Shown piece after piece: positions 8,471-16,958 of a stretch of DNA of 64,000 bases. Position 1 is the stretch's first letter; each line of letters opens with the position of its first letter. The stretch spans positions 124,001-188,000 of the forward strand of contig NZ_UWOD01000001.1 in assembly GCF_900604335.1 (NCBI RefSeq), read 5' to 3'. Below the pieces are notes generated by a model that ran no database searches, was not told the DNA's origin, and saw only the letters and a list, made by a program, of their open reading frames with translations. This DNA is from Intestinibacillus sp. Marseille-P6563 (lineage in GTDB: Bacteria; Bacillota; Clostridia; Oscillospirales; Butyricicoccaceae). Made by a program: the position numbers and the translations under genes.

Positions 8471-9325
8471 TTAATCTTGCAGCGCCAGCAGCATTTCCCG
8501 AACGATTTTGCATGCCACTGCGGTCGATGCACCGCTCGGGTCATAGTGCGGACTGAGTTCATTGACATCACAACCAACAATATGCAGCTTGCTGCATACC
8601 AGCGTTGCCGCGATGCGCAGCGCTTCAAACGAGATACCGCCCGGTTCTGGGGTGCCTGTGCCGGGAAATACCGACGGGTCGAGCACATCGAGATCAAGCG
8701 TAAAATATACCGGTTTATCGCGCAGTTTTTCAACGATCTGCGCCAACCCCTCGGTGTTAAAGCGTTGGGTGCGGACATGATCTTTGCCCCAGCGCCATTC
8801 CTCGCGGTCGCCCGAGCGAATCCCAAACTGATAAATGCGTTCATCGCCGAGCAGATCCCAGCAGCGGCGAATGACACAGGCATGCGACAACGGTTCACCC
8901 AAATAGTCTTCACGCAGGTCGGTATGCGCATCAAAGTGAATGATGTGCAAATCGGGATGCCGCTTGGCGCAGGCACGAACCGCGCCCAGCGTCACCAAAT
9001 GCTCTCCACCCAGCAGAAACGGAACTTTTCCATCCTGTAAAATACCGTCTGCACAAGCTTCAATCTCCGCAAGTGCCGATTCCGGTCCGCCAAAACGAAG
9101 CTCCAGATCGCCGCTGTCCAAAATCGCATAATCGGTCAAATCTCGGTCCTGATACGGTGAGTAGCTTTCCAGTCCAAACGATTCCGAGCGAATGGCGTGA
9201 GGCCCAAATCGGGTACCCGGACGGAAAGAAGTTGTCGAGTCATACGGTGCGCCGAACAACACGACATTTGCCTGCTCATATGGCGCATCACAGGCCAAAA
9301 AGGTTTCGGTGTTAGCGTTCAACAT
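8471..9325 (-). CDS. speB: agmatinase
   Basis: Manganese ureohydrolase that splits agmatine into putrescine and urea, following the arginine decarboxylase of this operon. The 284-residue protein keeps the metal ligands: GGEHLVT (near residue 108), IIHFDAHTDLR (near 130) and TLDLDVLDPS (near 215). I start it at ATG 9325 (MLNANTETF), giving a 14-nt overlap with the end of speE and a GAGGA site upstream; a longer reading to 9367 lies wholly within speE. Putrescine made here feeds both SpeE and the carboxynorspermidine branch. Confidence 0.92.
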   Translation of the reverse strand: MLNANTETFLACDAPYEQANVVLFGAPYDSTTSFRPGTRFGPHAIRSESFGLESYSPYQDRDLTDYAILDSGDLELRFGGPESALAEIEACADGILQDGKVPFLLGGEHLVTLGAVRACAKRHPDLHIIHFDAHTDLREDYLGEPLSHACVIRRCWDLLGDERIYQFGIRSGDREEWRWGKDHVRTQRFNTEGLAQIVEKLRDKPVYFTLDLDVLDPSVFPGTGTPEPGGISFEALRIAATLVCSKLHIVGCDVNELSPHYDPSGASTAVACKIVREMLLALQD

Positions 9326-10166
9326 CTTGCAGCAATTCCTCCACATAGGCCGGCAGATAAAAGGCACCCTTATGCAGTGTGGTGGTATAATACCGGCATT
9401 TTAAGCCCAATAGATTCCAGTCGGTTTCCCGCAGGTCTTTGAGCGGATGATATTTTTTCGAAGCAAATCCAAACAGCCAATGTCCGGACGGATAGGTCGG
9501 AATGTGAGCCTGATAGACCCGGCTGATCGGAAACGACTCCACAATGCGCTTGTGTGCACGTTGCATGGCGACCGCATCGGCATCGTAAAACGGGCTTTCA
9601 TGCTGGTTTACCATGATACCATCTTCGCGTAAAGCCTTGAAGCAGTTGCCGTAAAATTCACGGGTAAACAGGCCCTCGCCCGGACCAAACGGATCGGTCG
9701 AATCGACGATAATCAGGTCATACGCATCCTCACAGCGGCGAACAAATTTCAGCCCGTCCGCATAATGGATGGTCAAGCGCGGGTCGTCAAACCGGCACGC
9801 CGTCTGCGGCAAATACTTTTTGCACACTTCGACAACGAGCGGGTCAATCTCCACCATGTCAATGTGCTCAATGGACGCATAGCGGGTCAGTTCCCGCACC
9901 ACGCCGCCATCGCCCGCGCCAATGACGAGCACCTTGCGGATATTCGGATGCACCGCCATGGGCACATGGGTAATCATCTCGTGATAGATAAATTCGTCCT
10001 TTTCGGTCAGCATCATGTAGCCGTCCAGCGTCAGGAAACGTCCGAACTCGGGCGAATCAAAAACATCGATGCGTTGAAATTCACTTTTCCCGCTGTAAAG
10101 CTGCCGGTCGACCCGGATAGAAAGCTTCACATTCGGTGTATGCGCTTCTGAAAACCAAAAATCCAA
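9312..10166 (-). CDS. speE: spermidine synthase (polyamine aminopropyltransferase)
   Basis: Transfers the aminopropyl group of decarboxylated S-adenosylmethionine to putrescine, giving spermidine and methylthioadenosine. The 284-residue protein contains the family signature VLVIGAGDGGVVRELTRY (near residue 80), the VEIDPLVVE loop and the DSTDPFGPGEGLF catalytic loop (near 155). The start must be TTG at 10164-10166, because a stop lies three codons further upstream; AAAGGGG is about 12 nt before it. A TTG start suggests modest expression. It follows speA by 6 nt and overlaps speB. Confidence 0.93.
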   Translation of the reverse strand: MDFWFSEAHTPNVKLSIRVDRQLYSGKSEFQRIDVFDSPEFGRFLTLDGYMMLTEKDEFIYHEMITHVPMAVHPNIRKVLVIGAGDGGVVRELTRYASIEHIDMVEIDPLVVEVCKKYLPQTACRFDDPRLTIHYADGLKFVRRCEDAYDLIIVDSTDPFGPGEGLFTREFYGNCFKALREDGIMVNQHESPFYDADAVAMQRAHKRIVESFPISRVYQAHIPTYPSGHWLFGFASKKYHPLKDLRETDWNLLGLKCRYYTTTLHKGAFYLPAYVEELLQDVER

Positions 10167-10172
10167 ACCAGC

Positions 10173-11627
10173 TCACACCCCTTTCAGTACATTCAGCCGT
10201 TCGATCCCTGCATCCTCTGGCCCGGTCATCGAGCAGCCCTTTTCTTTGGCATATTCGATATAATCCAAAATTTGATCGGTAATGCGTTCACCGGGCGCCA
10301 AAATCGGAATGCCCGGCGGGTAGCACATGACAAATTCACTACATACCCGTCCTGCGGTTTCCCGCAGCGGCAGCGACTCATGCGCCGCATAGAACGCCTG
10401 CTGTGGCGATACGGCGACCTCTGGGTCGATGTATTCCTGCTCCATCAGGCCGGTCTTATCCCCACCAAAGCGGCGGCGAATTTCGGCCATGGCACCGACC
10501 AGACGCTCGATCTCGCGTTCGCGGTCGCCGATGGAAATATAGGCTAAAATGTTACCCAAATCACCGAATTCAATCTGAATATCGTATTCATCGCGCAGCA
10601 AATCATACACTTCAATGCCGGCCAGACCAATATCGAGCGTATGTACCGACAGCTTGGTGACGTCAAAATCGTAAATGCTGTCGCCGTTGATAAGTTCCCG
10701 CGAATAGGCATAATACCCGCCAATGGCATTGATCTCCTCGCGTGCATACTCAGCCAGTTCTACGACTCGTGCAAAGGAAGCCTTGCCGCGCAGCGCCAGA
10801 TTCCGCCGCGAAATATCGAGCGAACTAAGCAGCAGATACGAACCGCTTGTCGTCTGTGTCAGGTTGATAATCTGCCGCACATGGCCTTCGCTCATCGCGG
10901 GACCTGCTAGCAGCAGAGACGACTGGGTCAGGCTGCCGCCCGATTTGTGCATGGACACCGCCGCCATATCGGCGCCGGCCGCCATGGCAGACACCGGCAG
11001 ATTTTCTCCAAAATAAAAATGTGTTCCATGAGCTTCATCTGCCAGACAGAGCATACCGTTGCGATGCGCCAGATCGACGATCGAACGCAAATCGGAGCAG
11101 ATGCCGTAATAGGTCGGATTGTTGACCAGAACCGCTTTGGCGTCCGGATTTTCCCGGATAGCGCGTTCGACATCCGACACCCGCATGCCGAGCGGAATCC
11201 CCAAACGATCGTCACAAGCCGGGTTTACATAAACCGGAATCGCCCCGCACAATACCAAGGCCCCCATGACGCTGCGATGCACATTGCGCGGCAAAATGAT
11301 CTTCTCCCCGCGCGCTACGACCGAAAGTACCATGCTTTGCACAGCCGAAGTCGTTCCGCCGACCATCAGGAACGCATGTGCCGCGCCAAATGCTTCTGCG
11401 GCCAAAATTTCGGCATCTCGAATGACCGAAACCGGATGGCACAGATTGTCCAGCGGCTTCATGGAGTTGACATCCATCTGCACACAGGTCTCACCCAACA
11501 AGGCAGCAAGTTCGGGATTTCCCCTTCCCCGCTTATGGCCCGGCACATCGAACGGCACCACACGCATTTTGCGGAAGCGTTCCAATGCTTCGTAAATCGG
11601 GGCCCGTTCCTGTGTTAATTGCTTCAT
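10173..11627 (-). CDS. speA: arginine decarboxylase, Orn/Lys/Arg decarboxylase family
   Basis: Fold-type I PLP decarboxylase; with agmatinase next to it, arginine is the expected substrate. The 484-residue protein has the family's opening [11 protein letters not shown] (near residue 26), DEAHGTHF (197-204) and the PLP Lys228 in [15 protein letters not shown]. Length matches the short Gram-positive SpeA/Cad-type enzymes rather than the 700-residue enterobacterial ones. Its ATG overlaps the speD stop by 4 nt. Lysine or ornithine decarboxylase is the alternative, but speB and speD on either side favour arginine. Confidence 0.88.
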   Translation of the reverse strand: MKQLTQERAPIYEALERFRKMRVVPFDVPGHKRGRGNPELAALLGETCVQMDVNSMKPLDNLCHPVSVIRDAEILAAEAFGAAHAFLMVGGTTSAVQSMVLSVVARGEKIILPRNVHRSVMGALVLCGAIPVYVNPACDDRLGIPLGMRVSDVERAIRENPDAKAVLVNNPTYYGICSDLRSIVDLAHRNGMLCLADEAHGTHFYFGENLPVSAMAAGADMAAVSMHKSGGSLTQSSLLLAGPAMSEGHVRQIINLTQTTSGSYLLLSSLDISRRNLALRGKASFARVVELAEYAREEINAIGGYYAYSRELINGDSIYDFDVTKLSVHTLDIGLAGIEVYDLLRDEYDIQIEFGDLGNILAYISIGDREREIERLVGAMAEIRRRFGGDKTGLMEQEYIDPEVAVSPQQAFYAAHESLPLRETAGRVCSEFVMCYPPGIPILAPGERITDQILDYIEYAKEKGCSMTGPEDAGIERLNVLKGV

Positions 11628-12400
11628 GCGTTTTCTCCTTGGCTGTAAATGTTGCGTCCGCTGAAGATTTCGATCATCTCGCGACGGATATTTTCCATAA
11701 TTTCCAGCCGCACCCGCGGCGGCAGTTCATAAGCATCGGTTTTGAACAAATAGTTTTGCAGATCGATGTCCTTCAGCATCATTTTCGTATGGAACAGATT
11801 GGCTTCATAGACATTGATGTCTACGGCGTCATACCGGCGCAGGGTCGCCGGCTCAATGTAATCCTGAATCGATGCAATGTGGTGGTCCAAAAAGAGCTTT
11901 TGGCCGTCTACATCGCGGGTAAAACCGCGCACACGATAATCCATGGTGATGATATCTGAATCAAAGGAGCCAATCAAATAGTCGAGGGTGGAAAGCGGCG
12001 TGATTTCGCCGCAGGTCGCCACATCAATGTCCACACGGAACGTCGCCAGACAGGTTTCCGGGTGATATTCTGGATAGGTGTGCACGGTAACATGGCTTTT
12101 GTCCAAATGAGCGACCTGAGTCTCTCCAATGGGGACCATGGATTGCTCGGAAATGAGCAGCGTGACAGAGGCGCCTTGGGGGTCAAAATCCTGCTTGGAA
12201 ATGTTCAGCACATTGGCTCCGATCATGTCGGTCAGTGTGGTCAGGATATTGGTCAAGCGCTCGGAGTTATATTGTTCATCGATATAAGCGATGTAATCCT
12301 TTTGTTCACGCGGTGTTTTGGCATAACAAACGTCATAAATGTTAAAACTGAGCGCTTTGGTCAAATTATTAAACCCATAGAGTTTGAGTTTTTGTTCCAT
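11624..12400 (-). CDS. speD: S-adenosylmethionine decarboxylase proenzyme
   Basis: Pyruvoyl enzyme that makes decarboxylated SAM, the aminopropyl donor for SpeE. The 258-residue protein is the long E. coli type, with the self-cleavage site in [13 protein letters not shown] (Ser near residue 110 becomes the pyruvoyl group) and [10 protein letters not shown]-type C-terminal elements ([14 protein letters not shown]). I chose ATG 12400, preceded by GGAGGAGG 8 nt away. The reading frame stays open upstream through the terminator hairpin, but no ribosome site supports a longer form. First gene of the polyamine operon, behind a long structured leader. Confidence 0.93.
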   Translation of the reverse strand: MEQKLKLYGFNNLTKALSFNIYDVCYAKTPREQKDYIAYIDEQYNSERLTNILTTLTDMIGANVLNISKQDFDPQGASVTLLISEQSMVPIGETQVAHLDKSHVTVHTYPEYHPETCLATFRVDIDVATCGEITPLSTLDYLIGSFDSDIITMDYRVRGFTRDVDGQKLFLDHHIASIQDYIEPATLRRYDAVDINVYEANLFHTKMMLKDIDLQNYLFKTDAYELPPRVRLEIMENIRREMIEIFSGRNIYSQGENA

Positions 12401-12420
12401 CGGCGGCCCCTCCTCCAGTA

Positions 12421-12458
12421 AAATAAAAAACGCAAGCACCGGCATCGTGCTTGCGTTT
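12421..12458 (-). terminator. intrinsic terminator just before speD
   Basis: Perfect 12-bp stem (12428-12439 with 12447-12458, 7-nt loop) followed on the minus strand by TTTTTTATTTT. It ends only about 5-10 nt before the speD ribosome site, in the direction of speD transcription. It is placed either as a leader attenuator or as the 3' end of the upstream RNA with read-through into speD. Confidence 0.88.
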
Positions 12459-12550
12459 GAATTCCATATCCCAATCCGATACTTTCCCGCAGAAAAGCCC
12501 ATGGATTGCAAGAAAATGAGATACAGAATGATGAGATCAGAGTCTATATA

Positions 12551-12783
12551 GCAAATATTTTACTTTTACTACTCTTATTGACCGTTTCACAAGCTTGATG
12601 TGCACGCTGCACACTGGTTATAAAGTAACCAACTTATAAAATTTGAGCTGTGGGCTCAATCAATAAGGCAACGAAAAAGTTGCCGCTCGGCAGTCGACCC
12701 GGCTGTCCGCATGGCCTTAACCCGAAAACGGGTGGTCGAAAAATATTTACATGAAAGATCACAGCATTGCTGCATTTCATACT
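12551..12783 (-). ncRNA. structured leader RNA of polyamine operon, family unassigned
   Basis: From the predicted start near 12783 the minus-strand transcript can fold throughout. A 5' hairpin pairs 12775-12780 with 12751-12756, with CAGC/GCTG inside. An 11-bp closing helix pairs 12740-12750 with 12551-12561. Within it a three-way junction is closed by TCGACC/GGTCGA and holds ACCCG/CGGGT and GGC/GCC hairpins, then comes a GGCAAC/GTTGCC hairpin. A 10-bp helix CTTATTGATT/GGTCAATAAG encloses three further perfect hairpins (TTGAGC/GCTCAA, TGGTTA/TAACCA, TGTGCA/TGCACA). I cannot assign a family; size and setting recall the raiA-motif class of Clostridia or a SAM/polyamine riboswitch. The stretch 12459-12550 between it and the terminator shows no gene. 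Confidence 0.72.
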
Positions 12784-12789
12784 TTAATA

Positions 12790-12818
12790 ATAATATACCC
12801 GATGGCGAAGAATGTCAA
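12790..12818 (-). promoter_or_regulatory. promoter of speD leader RNA and polyamine operon
   Basis: Minus-strand -35 TTGACA (12813-12818), 17-bp spacer, -10 TATTAT (12790-12795). Transcription should begin near 12783, about 383 nt before the speD start codon. Confidence 0.85.
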
Positions 12819-12847
12819 GAAAGAAATTCTCGGTGTGCCCCGACGTA

Positions 12848-12885
12848 AAAAGAAACGACATCGCGTCTGCCATGTCGTTTCTTAT
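12848..12885 (-). terminator. rex terminator
   Basis: Stem AGAAACGACAT/ATGTCGTTTCT with a 10-nt loop, followed on the minus strand by TTTTT. It lies directly after the rex stop and separates rex from the polyamine promoter. Confidence 0.85.
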
Positions 12886-12891
12886 GAAGCT

Positions 12892-13545
12892 TTATTCGTC
12901 CGCAGCTTTCGCATCCTCAGAATCTACCGCATAGCAGAGAATCATCAGACTGTCGGAAAAGTGCACATTTTCAACCGGAATGCCCAATCCTTCCAAATGA
13001 AGGTCCTCTCCGGTAAAATTCCACAGGCCACGGATACCATGGTCGACCAGATTTTTGGCCATATAGGGCGCAATCCCATGCGGTACCGTCAACACCGCAA
13101 CATCTGGATGATGCTGATCGACATAGTCGTACAGTTCGGCCACGTCGCGGATGTTGACCGGTCCGAAATCCATGCCAACGACTTTTTTATCGGCGTCAAA
13201 TGCACAAATCAAATCAAAACCGCTGGCTTTGAAATCAAAATTCTTCAAAAGTGCGCGGCCAATATTACCGACGCCGACCAAAATTGCTTTTCGCTGACGA
13301 TGGATGCCTAAGATCTCTCCCAGGCCTTCGCACAGCTTTTCCACGTTATAGCCATATCCCTGCTGTCCAAATCCGCCAAAACAATTAAAATCCTGTCGGA
13401 TTTGCGATGCGGTCAATCCCATCGATTCCGCAAGCGCACGGGATGATATACGTTGCACACCATTCGCCCGGAGCCTCGAAACATAACGATAGTAGCGGGG
13501 AATGCGGTGGATGACCGCCCGGGATACCTTCTGTTTCTTGTCCAA
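12892..13545 (-). CDS. rex: redox-sensing transcriptional repressor Rex
   Basis: Rex is a dimeric repressor that reads the NADH/NAD+ ratio and controls fermentation and redox genes. The 217-residue protein has an N-terminal winged helix (about 1-78, with SSRALAESMGLTASQIRQDF) and a Rossmann domain with GVGNIG at 91-96, followed by the conserved FNFTGEDL-like WNFTGEDLHLEG stretch. The start is TTG at 13543-13545, with GTAGGAGG 7 nt upstream. It begins 20 nt after isocitrate dehydrogenase stops and shares its transcript, so redox sensing is tied to oxidative TCA-branch expression. Confidence 0.95.
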   Translation of the reverse strand: MDKKQKVSRAVIHRIPRYYRYVSRLRANGVQRISSRALAESMGLTASQIRQDFNCFGGFGQQGYGYNVEKLCEGLGEILGIHRQRKAILVGVGNIGRALLKNFDFKASGFDLICAFDADKKVVGMDFGPVNIRDVAELYDYVDQHHPDVAVLTVPHGIAPYMAKNLVDHGIRGLWNFTGEDLHLEGLGIPVENVHFSDSLMILCYAVDSEDAKAADE

Positions 13546-13565
13546 AGCGAAGCCTCCTACTTATT

Positions 13566-14726
13566 TCAATCGAGAGAAGCAATGGTTTCCAGCACGTAAT
13601 CGGTAAACTCCTGCGCAGTTGCGCCGGTATCACGGCCGGTGATCACATACTTCTTCTTTTCATACATACAGATATCCAAAGCGCGATCGAGTTTCTTTGC
13701 CAGTTCGATCTCGCCAATGTGTTCGAGCAGCATGACCGATGCACGCAGTACCGACGACGGGTCGGCATACTTTGCGCGGCCTTCCTGCACCATACGCGGC
13801 GCCGAGCCATGGATTGCTTCGAACATCGCATACCGCTTGCCGATGTTAGCCGAACCAGCCGTACCAACACCACCCTGGATTTCCGCAGCTTCGTCGGTGA
13901 TGATATCGCCGTACAGGTTGGGCAGTACAACGACCTTGAAATCACGGCGACGCTTGTCGTCCAGCAGCTTTGCGGTCATGATGTCGATATACCAGTCGTC
14001 AAATACGACTTCCGGATACTCAGCGGCAACCTTCTGGCAGGTATCGAGGAACTTGCCATCGGTCGTCTTGATGATGTTGGCCTTGGTTACACAAGAAACA
14101 CGGTTCTTACCGGTCTTTTTCGCGTAATCAAATGCCAGACGGGCAATACGTTCACAGCCCTGCGAAGTCGCGACTGTAAAGTCGATGAACAGATCGTCCT
14201 CGATCTGCACGCCCTGCGAGCCGACTGCATAGCCGCCTTCGGTGTTTTCACGGTAGAACGTCCAGTCGATGCCGAGTTCGGGTACCTTCACCGGACGGAC
14301 GTTGGCAAACAGGTCGAGCGCCTTACGCATTGCAACATTGGCAGACTCTACGTTCGGCCACGGATCGCCCTTACGCGGGGTCGTGGTCGGTCCCTTGAGG
14401 ATGACATGGCAAGCCTTGAGTTCTTCCATGACATCCGGCGGAATAGCGCAGCCCAGTTCAGCACGGCGCTCAATGGTCAGGCCATCGATCACACGGAATT
14501 CAACCTTGCCCGCCTTGACCTTATCGGCCAGCAGGGTTTCCAGCGCATGCTGCGCCATACCGGTGATCATCGGGCCAATGCCGTCGCCGCCGCAAACGCC
14601 GATGATAATTTTATCCAACTTGGAATAGTCGATGAAATCGCCCTGCTCCTTCATCGCACGGATGCGCGCGAGCTGGCTTTCTACGACTTTTTCATATTGC
14701 GCAATTGCTTTTTCAGATAATGCCAT
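13566..14726 (-). CDS. icd: isocitrate dehydrogenase
   Basis: Converts isocitrate to 2-oxoglutarate and CO2 with reduction of NAD(P)+. The 386-residue protein belongs to the isocitrate/isopropylmalate dehydrogenase family: substrate loop with FYRENTEGGYAVG (near residue 145), metal Asp in NLYGDIITDEAAEIQGGVG (near 270) and adenine-binding EAIHGSAP (near 305). NAD dependence is likely from the small size and clostridial context, but is inference. ATG 14726 is chosen (MALSEK), with GGAGG 8 nt upstream. It follows aconitase and precedes rex, so glutamate precursor supply is the probable role. Confidence 0.92.
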   Translation of the reverse strand: MALSEKAIAQYEKVVESQLARIRAMKEQGDFIDYSKLDKIIIGVCGGDGIGPMITGMAQHALETLLADKVKAGKVEFRVIDGLTIERRAELGCAIPPDVMEELKACHVILKGPTTTPRKGDPWPNVESANVAMRKALDLFANVRPVKVPELGIDWTFYRENTEGGYAVGSQGVQIEDDLFIDFTVATSQGCERIARLAFDYAKKTGKNRVSCVTKANIIKTTDGKFLDTCQKVAAEYPEVVFDDWYIDIMTAKLLDDKRRRDFKVVVLPNLYGDIITDEAAEIQGGVGTAGSANIGKRYAMFEAIHGSAPRMVQEGRAKYADPSSVLRASVMLLEHIGEIELAKKLDRALDICMYEKKKYVITGRDTGATAQEFTDYVLETIASLD

Positions 14727-14753
14727 TGGGGTGTCCTCCAACTAATCGATATT

Positions 14754-14782
14754 ATTTTAACAATTTTTCAGCTAGTTGTCAA
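14754..14782 (-). promoter_or_regulatory. promoter of icd-rex
   Basis: Minus-strand -35 TTGACA (14777-14782), 17-bp spacer, -10 TAAAAT (14754-14759), 28 nt before the icd start. TTGTTAA, one half of a Rex-box-like sequence, overlaps the -10 but no second half is evident. Confidence 0.72.
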
Positions 14783-14856
14783 CGAGTCGTCCAGACTCCT
14801 TTGGTCAGACGCCGGTAAAAAATTTGATGCAACCGTATCTTTGACAAAAATATGAC

Positions 14857-16779
14857 TTAGCCGTTTTGCTTTTTCGCATAATTGAGCGTACCGCCTGCCA
14901 GCAGTGCACCGCGCTGACGGTCGGAAACTTCGCATTCCGCCTGGAAGGTGTAGCCATTGACAACTACCGTCACACGGCTGCCATTTTTAATTTCCTCGGC
15001 AATATGCGGCAGCTGGATGCTGTCGTTCAGGCTGATCTTATCGTAGTCTGCCGGGTCAACGAACGTCAACGGGATGATGCCCGAGTTGACCAGGTTGGCC
15101 TTGTGGATACGGGCAAACGACTTGACTAGAACCGCACGAACGCCCAGATATAGCGGCACCAGTGCAGCATGTTCACGGGACGAGCCCTGACCATAGTTTG
15201 CACCGCCGACGATCACGCCACCACCCTGCTCCTGGCAGCGAGCCGGGAACTTGGGATCGACGTTAATGAAGCAGTAGTTGGAGTAATACGGGATGTTGGA
15301 ACGATACGGCAGCAGCTTGGCGCCAGCCGGCAGGATGTGGTCGGTAGTGATGTTGTCCTCGATCTTAAGGACGACCTTACCAGCATAGCTGTCTTCCAGT
15401 TCCTTGCCCAGCGGGAAGAGCTTGATGTTCGGACCACGACGTACTTCAACGGTGGACGGGTCTTCCGCGGGCTTGATAATCAGATTATCGTTGATATCAA
15501 AATGCTCGGGCATTTCGATGACCGGTGCCTCACCCAGCGTACGCGGGTCGGTCAGGACACCAGCCAGCGCCGAAGCGGCAGCCACTTCGGGCGAAACCAG
15601 ATAGATCTGTGCATCCTGGGTACCCGAACGACCTTCGAAGTTGCGATTAAAGGTACGCAGCGAAACGCCGCCCGATTCGGGAGACTGGCCCATACCGATG
15701 CATGGACCGCAAGCGCATTCCAGAATACGAGCGCCGGCTGCAATGATATCCGACAGGGCGCCGTTCTTGGCGAGCATATCAAATACCTGCTTGGAACCCG
15801 GGCTGATGGTCAGCGATACATCCGGATGAATGGTCTTGCCCTTCAGGATGGCAGCGACCTTCATCATATCATAGTAAGACGAGTTGGTGCACGAACCGAT
15901 GCAGCACTGGTTGACCGTGATCGGGCCGATCTCGGTGACCGGCTTCACATTGTCGGGCATGTGCGGCATCGCAGCCAGCGGCACCAGCGTATTAAGGTCT
16001 ACCGTGTATTCTTCATCGTACTTGGCATCCGGGTCGGATGCGAGCGGTACATAAACATCGCCGCGGCCCTGTGCTTCCAGAAATGCCTTGGTCACTTCGT
16101 CCGACGGGAAAATGGACGTGGTGGCGCCCAGTTCAGCGCCCATATTGGTGATCGTTGCACGCTCGGGTACCGACAGCGTCGCAACGCCTTCGCCTGCATA
16201 CTCTACAATCTTGCCAACGCCGCCCTTGACGGTCATCTGGCGCAGTACATCCAAAATGATGTCCTTGGCAGCGACCCACGGCTGCAATTTGCCGGTCAGG
16301 GTCACGCGTACCATCTTGGGCATGGGGATGTAATACGCGCCGCCGCCCATGGCGACCGCAACGTCCAGGCCGCCTGCACCAAACGCCAGCATACCGATGC
16401 CGCCGCCGGTGGGGGTGTGGCTGTCCGAACCAATCAGGGTCTTGCCCGGTGCGCCAAAGCGTTCGAGATGTACCTGATGGCAGATACCGTTGCCTGCCTT
16501 GGAGTAGTAGATGCCATGCTTCTTGGCAACCGTACCGATGTACTTGTGGTCGTCCGCATTCTCAAAACCAGACTGGAGGGTATTGTGGTCAATATAGGCA
16601 ACCGATCGTTCGGTCTTGACCTGGTCGACTCCCATGGCCTCAAATTGCAGGTACGCCATGGTACCCGTGGCGTCCTGGGTCAGGGTCTGATCGATTTTCA
16701 AACCGATCTCCTGGCCCTGCACCATTTCCCCATCGACCAGATGTGCTTTCAGAATTTTTTCTGCAATCGTCATTCCCAT
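14857..16779 (-). CDS. acnA: aconitate hydratase
   Basis: [4Fe-4S] enzyme that isomerises citrate to isocitrate through cis-aconitate. The 640-residue protein is the compact mitochondrial-like form. It shows DSHTPTGGGIGML (near residue 120), the cluster cysteines in CCIGSCTNSSYYD (near 295) and ECACGPCIGMGQSPES (near 355), and the swivel-domain GGANYGQGSSREHAAL (near 530). The best start is ATG 16779 (MGMTIAEK), with GAGGAG about 12 nt before it; ATG 16773 is an alternative. It is followed by icd and rex, giving the citrate-to-2-oxoglutarate branch. Confidence 0.94.
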   Translation of the reverse strand: MGMTIAEKILKAHLVDGEMVQGQEIGLKIDQTLTQDATGTMAYLQFEAMGVDQVKTERSVAYIDHNTLQSGFENADDHKYIGTVAKKHGIYYSKAGNGICHQVHLERFGAPGKTLIGSDSHTPTGGGIGMLAFGAGGLDVAVAMGGGAYYIPMPKMVRVTLTGKLQPWVAAKDIILDVLRQMTVKGGVGKIVEYAGEGVATLSVPERATITNMGAELGATTSIFPSDEVTKAFLEAQGRGDVYVPLASDPDAKYDEEYTVDLNTLVPLAAMPHMPDNVKPVTEIGPITVNQCCIGSCTNSSYYDMMKVAAILKGKTIHPDVSLTISPGSKQVFDMLAKNGALSDIIAAGARILECACGPCIGMGQSPESGGVSLRTFNRNFEGRSGTQDAQIYLVSPEVAAASALAGVLTDPRTLGEAPVIEMPEHFDINDNLIIKPAEDPSTVEVRRGPNIKLFPLGKELEDSYAGKVVLKIEDNITTDHILPAGAKLLPYRSNIPYYSNYCFINVDPKFPARCQEQGGGVIVGGANYGQGSSREHAALVPLYLGVRAVLVKSFARIHKANLVNSGIIPLTFVDPADYDKISLNDSIQLPHIAEEIKNGSRVTVVVNGYTFQAECEVSDRQRGALLAGGTLNYAKKQNG

Positions 16780-16808
16780 TGTCTTGCATCGCTCCTCATG
16801 ATGATCCG

Positions 16809-16880
16809 TGCGGCAAACCCTTGCCGCAGCTTTCCTCTATGTGACGGCTTCCACAGCCTTCTCCACGGCGTTGTGCCGTG
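16809..16880 (-). promoter_or_regulatory. hairpin-rich 5' leader of aconitase
   Basis: Three adjacent perfect small hairpins lie in the 5' untranslated region of acnA: CACGGC/GCCGTG (16864-16880), GGCT/AGCC (16846-16858) and TGCGGCAA/TTGCCGCA with a 4-nt loop (16809-16828). The last ends about 12 nt upstream of the GAGGAG site. Function unknown. Confidence 0.45.
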
Positions 16881-16890
16881 CCCAAATTGT

Positions 16891-16940
16891 AAAAAAACGG
16901 CTTTCGAAACGAAACCCTTCTTATTTTAACGCAAAAGCCG
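16891..16940 (-). terminator. probable tsaD terminator
   Basis: CGGCTTT (16898-16904) pairs with AAAGCCG (16934-16940), and the minus strand runs into TTTTTTT (16891-16897). The loop is long, so efficiency is uncertain. Confidence 0.5.
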
Positions 16941-16958
16941 CTGTTTTTCCAGAGTAAA

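Noticed and set aside
7400-9040. A 546-codon plus-strand open frame opposite the polyamine genes
   Set aside because: Antisense to carboxynorspermidine synthase and speB, with shadow composition and no promoter.
12401-12511. Upstream in-frame extension of speD
   Set aside because: The frame is open through the terminator hairpin, but the only initiator-like codons lack a ribosome site, while ATG 12400 has GGAGGAGG and matches the family's length.
12551-12750. A T-box, SAM-I or cobalamin riboswitch in the speD leader
   Set aside because: The T-box AGGGUGG core, the SAM-I core and the cobalamin-box sequences are all absent from this strand.
12636-12782. A 48-codon open frame beginning at ATG 12780-12782 across the structured leader RNA
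   Set aside because: It would start one or two bases after the predicted transcription start with no ribosome site, and it covers exactly the densely paired region, so the open frame is best explained by RNA structure constraints.
15169-16929. A 586-codon plus-strand open frame opposite aconitase
   Set aside because: Shadow of acnA, whose cluster and substrate motifs are all intact.
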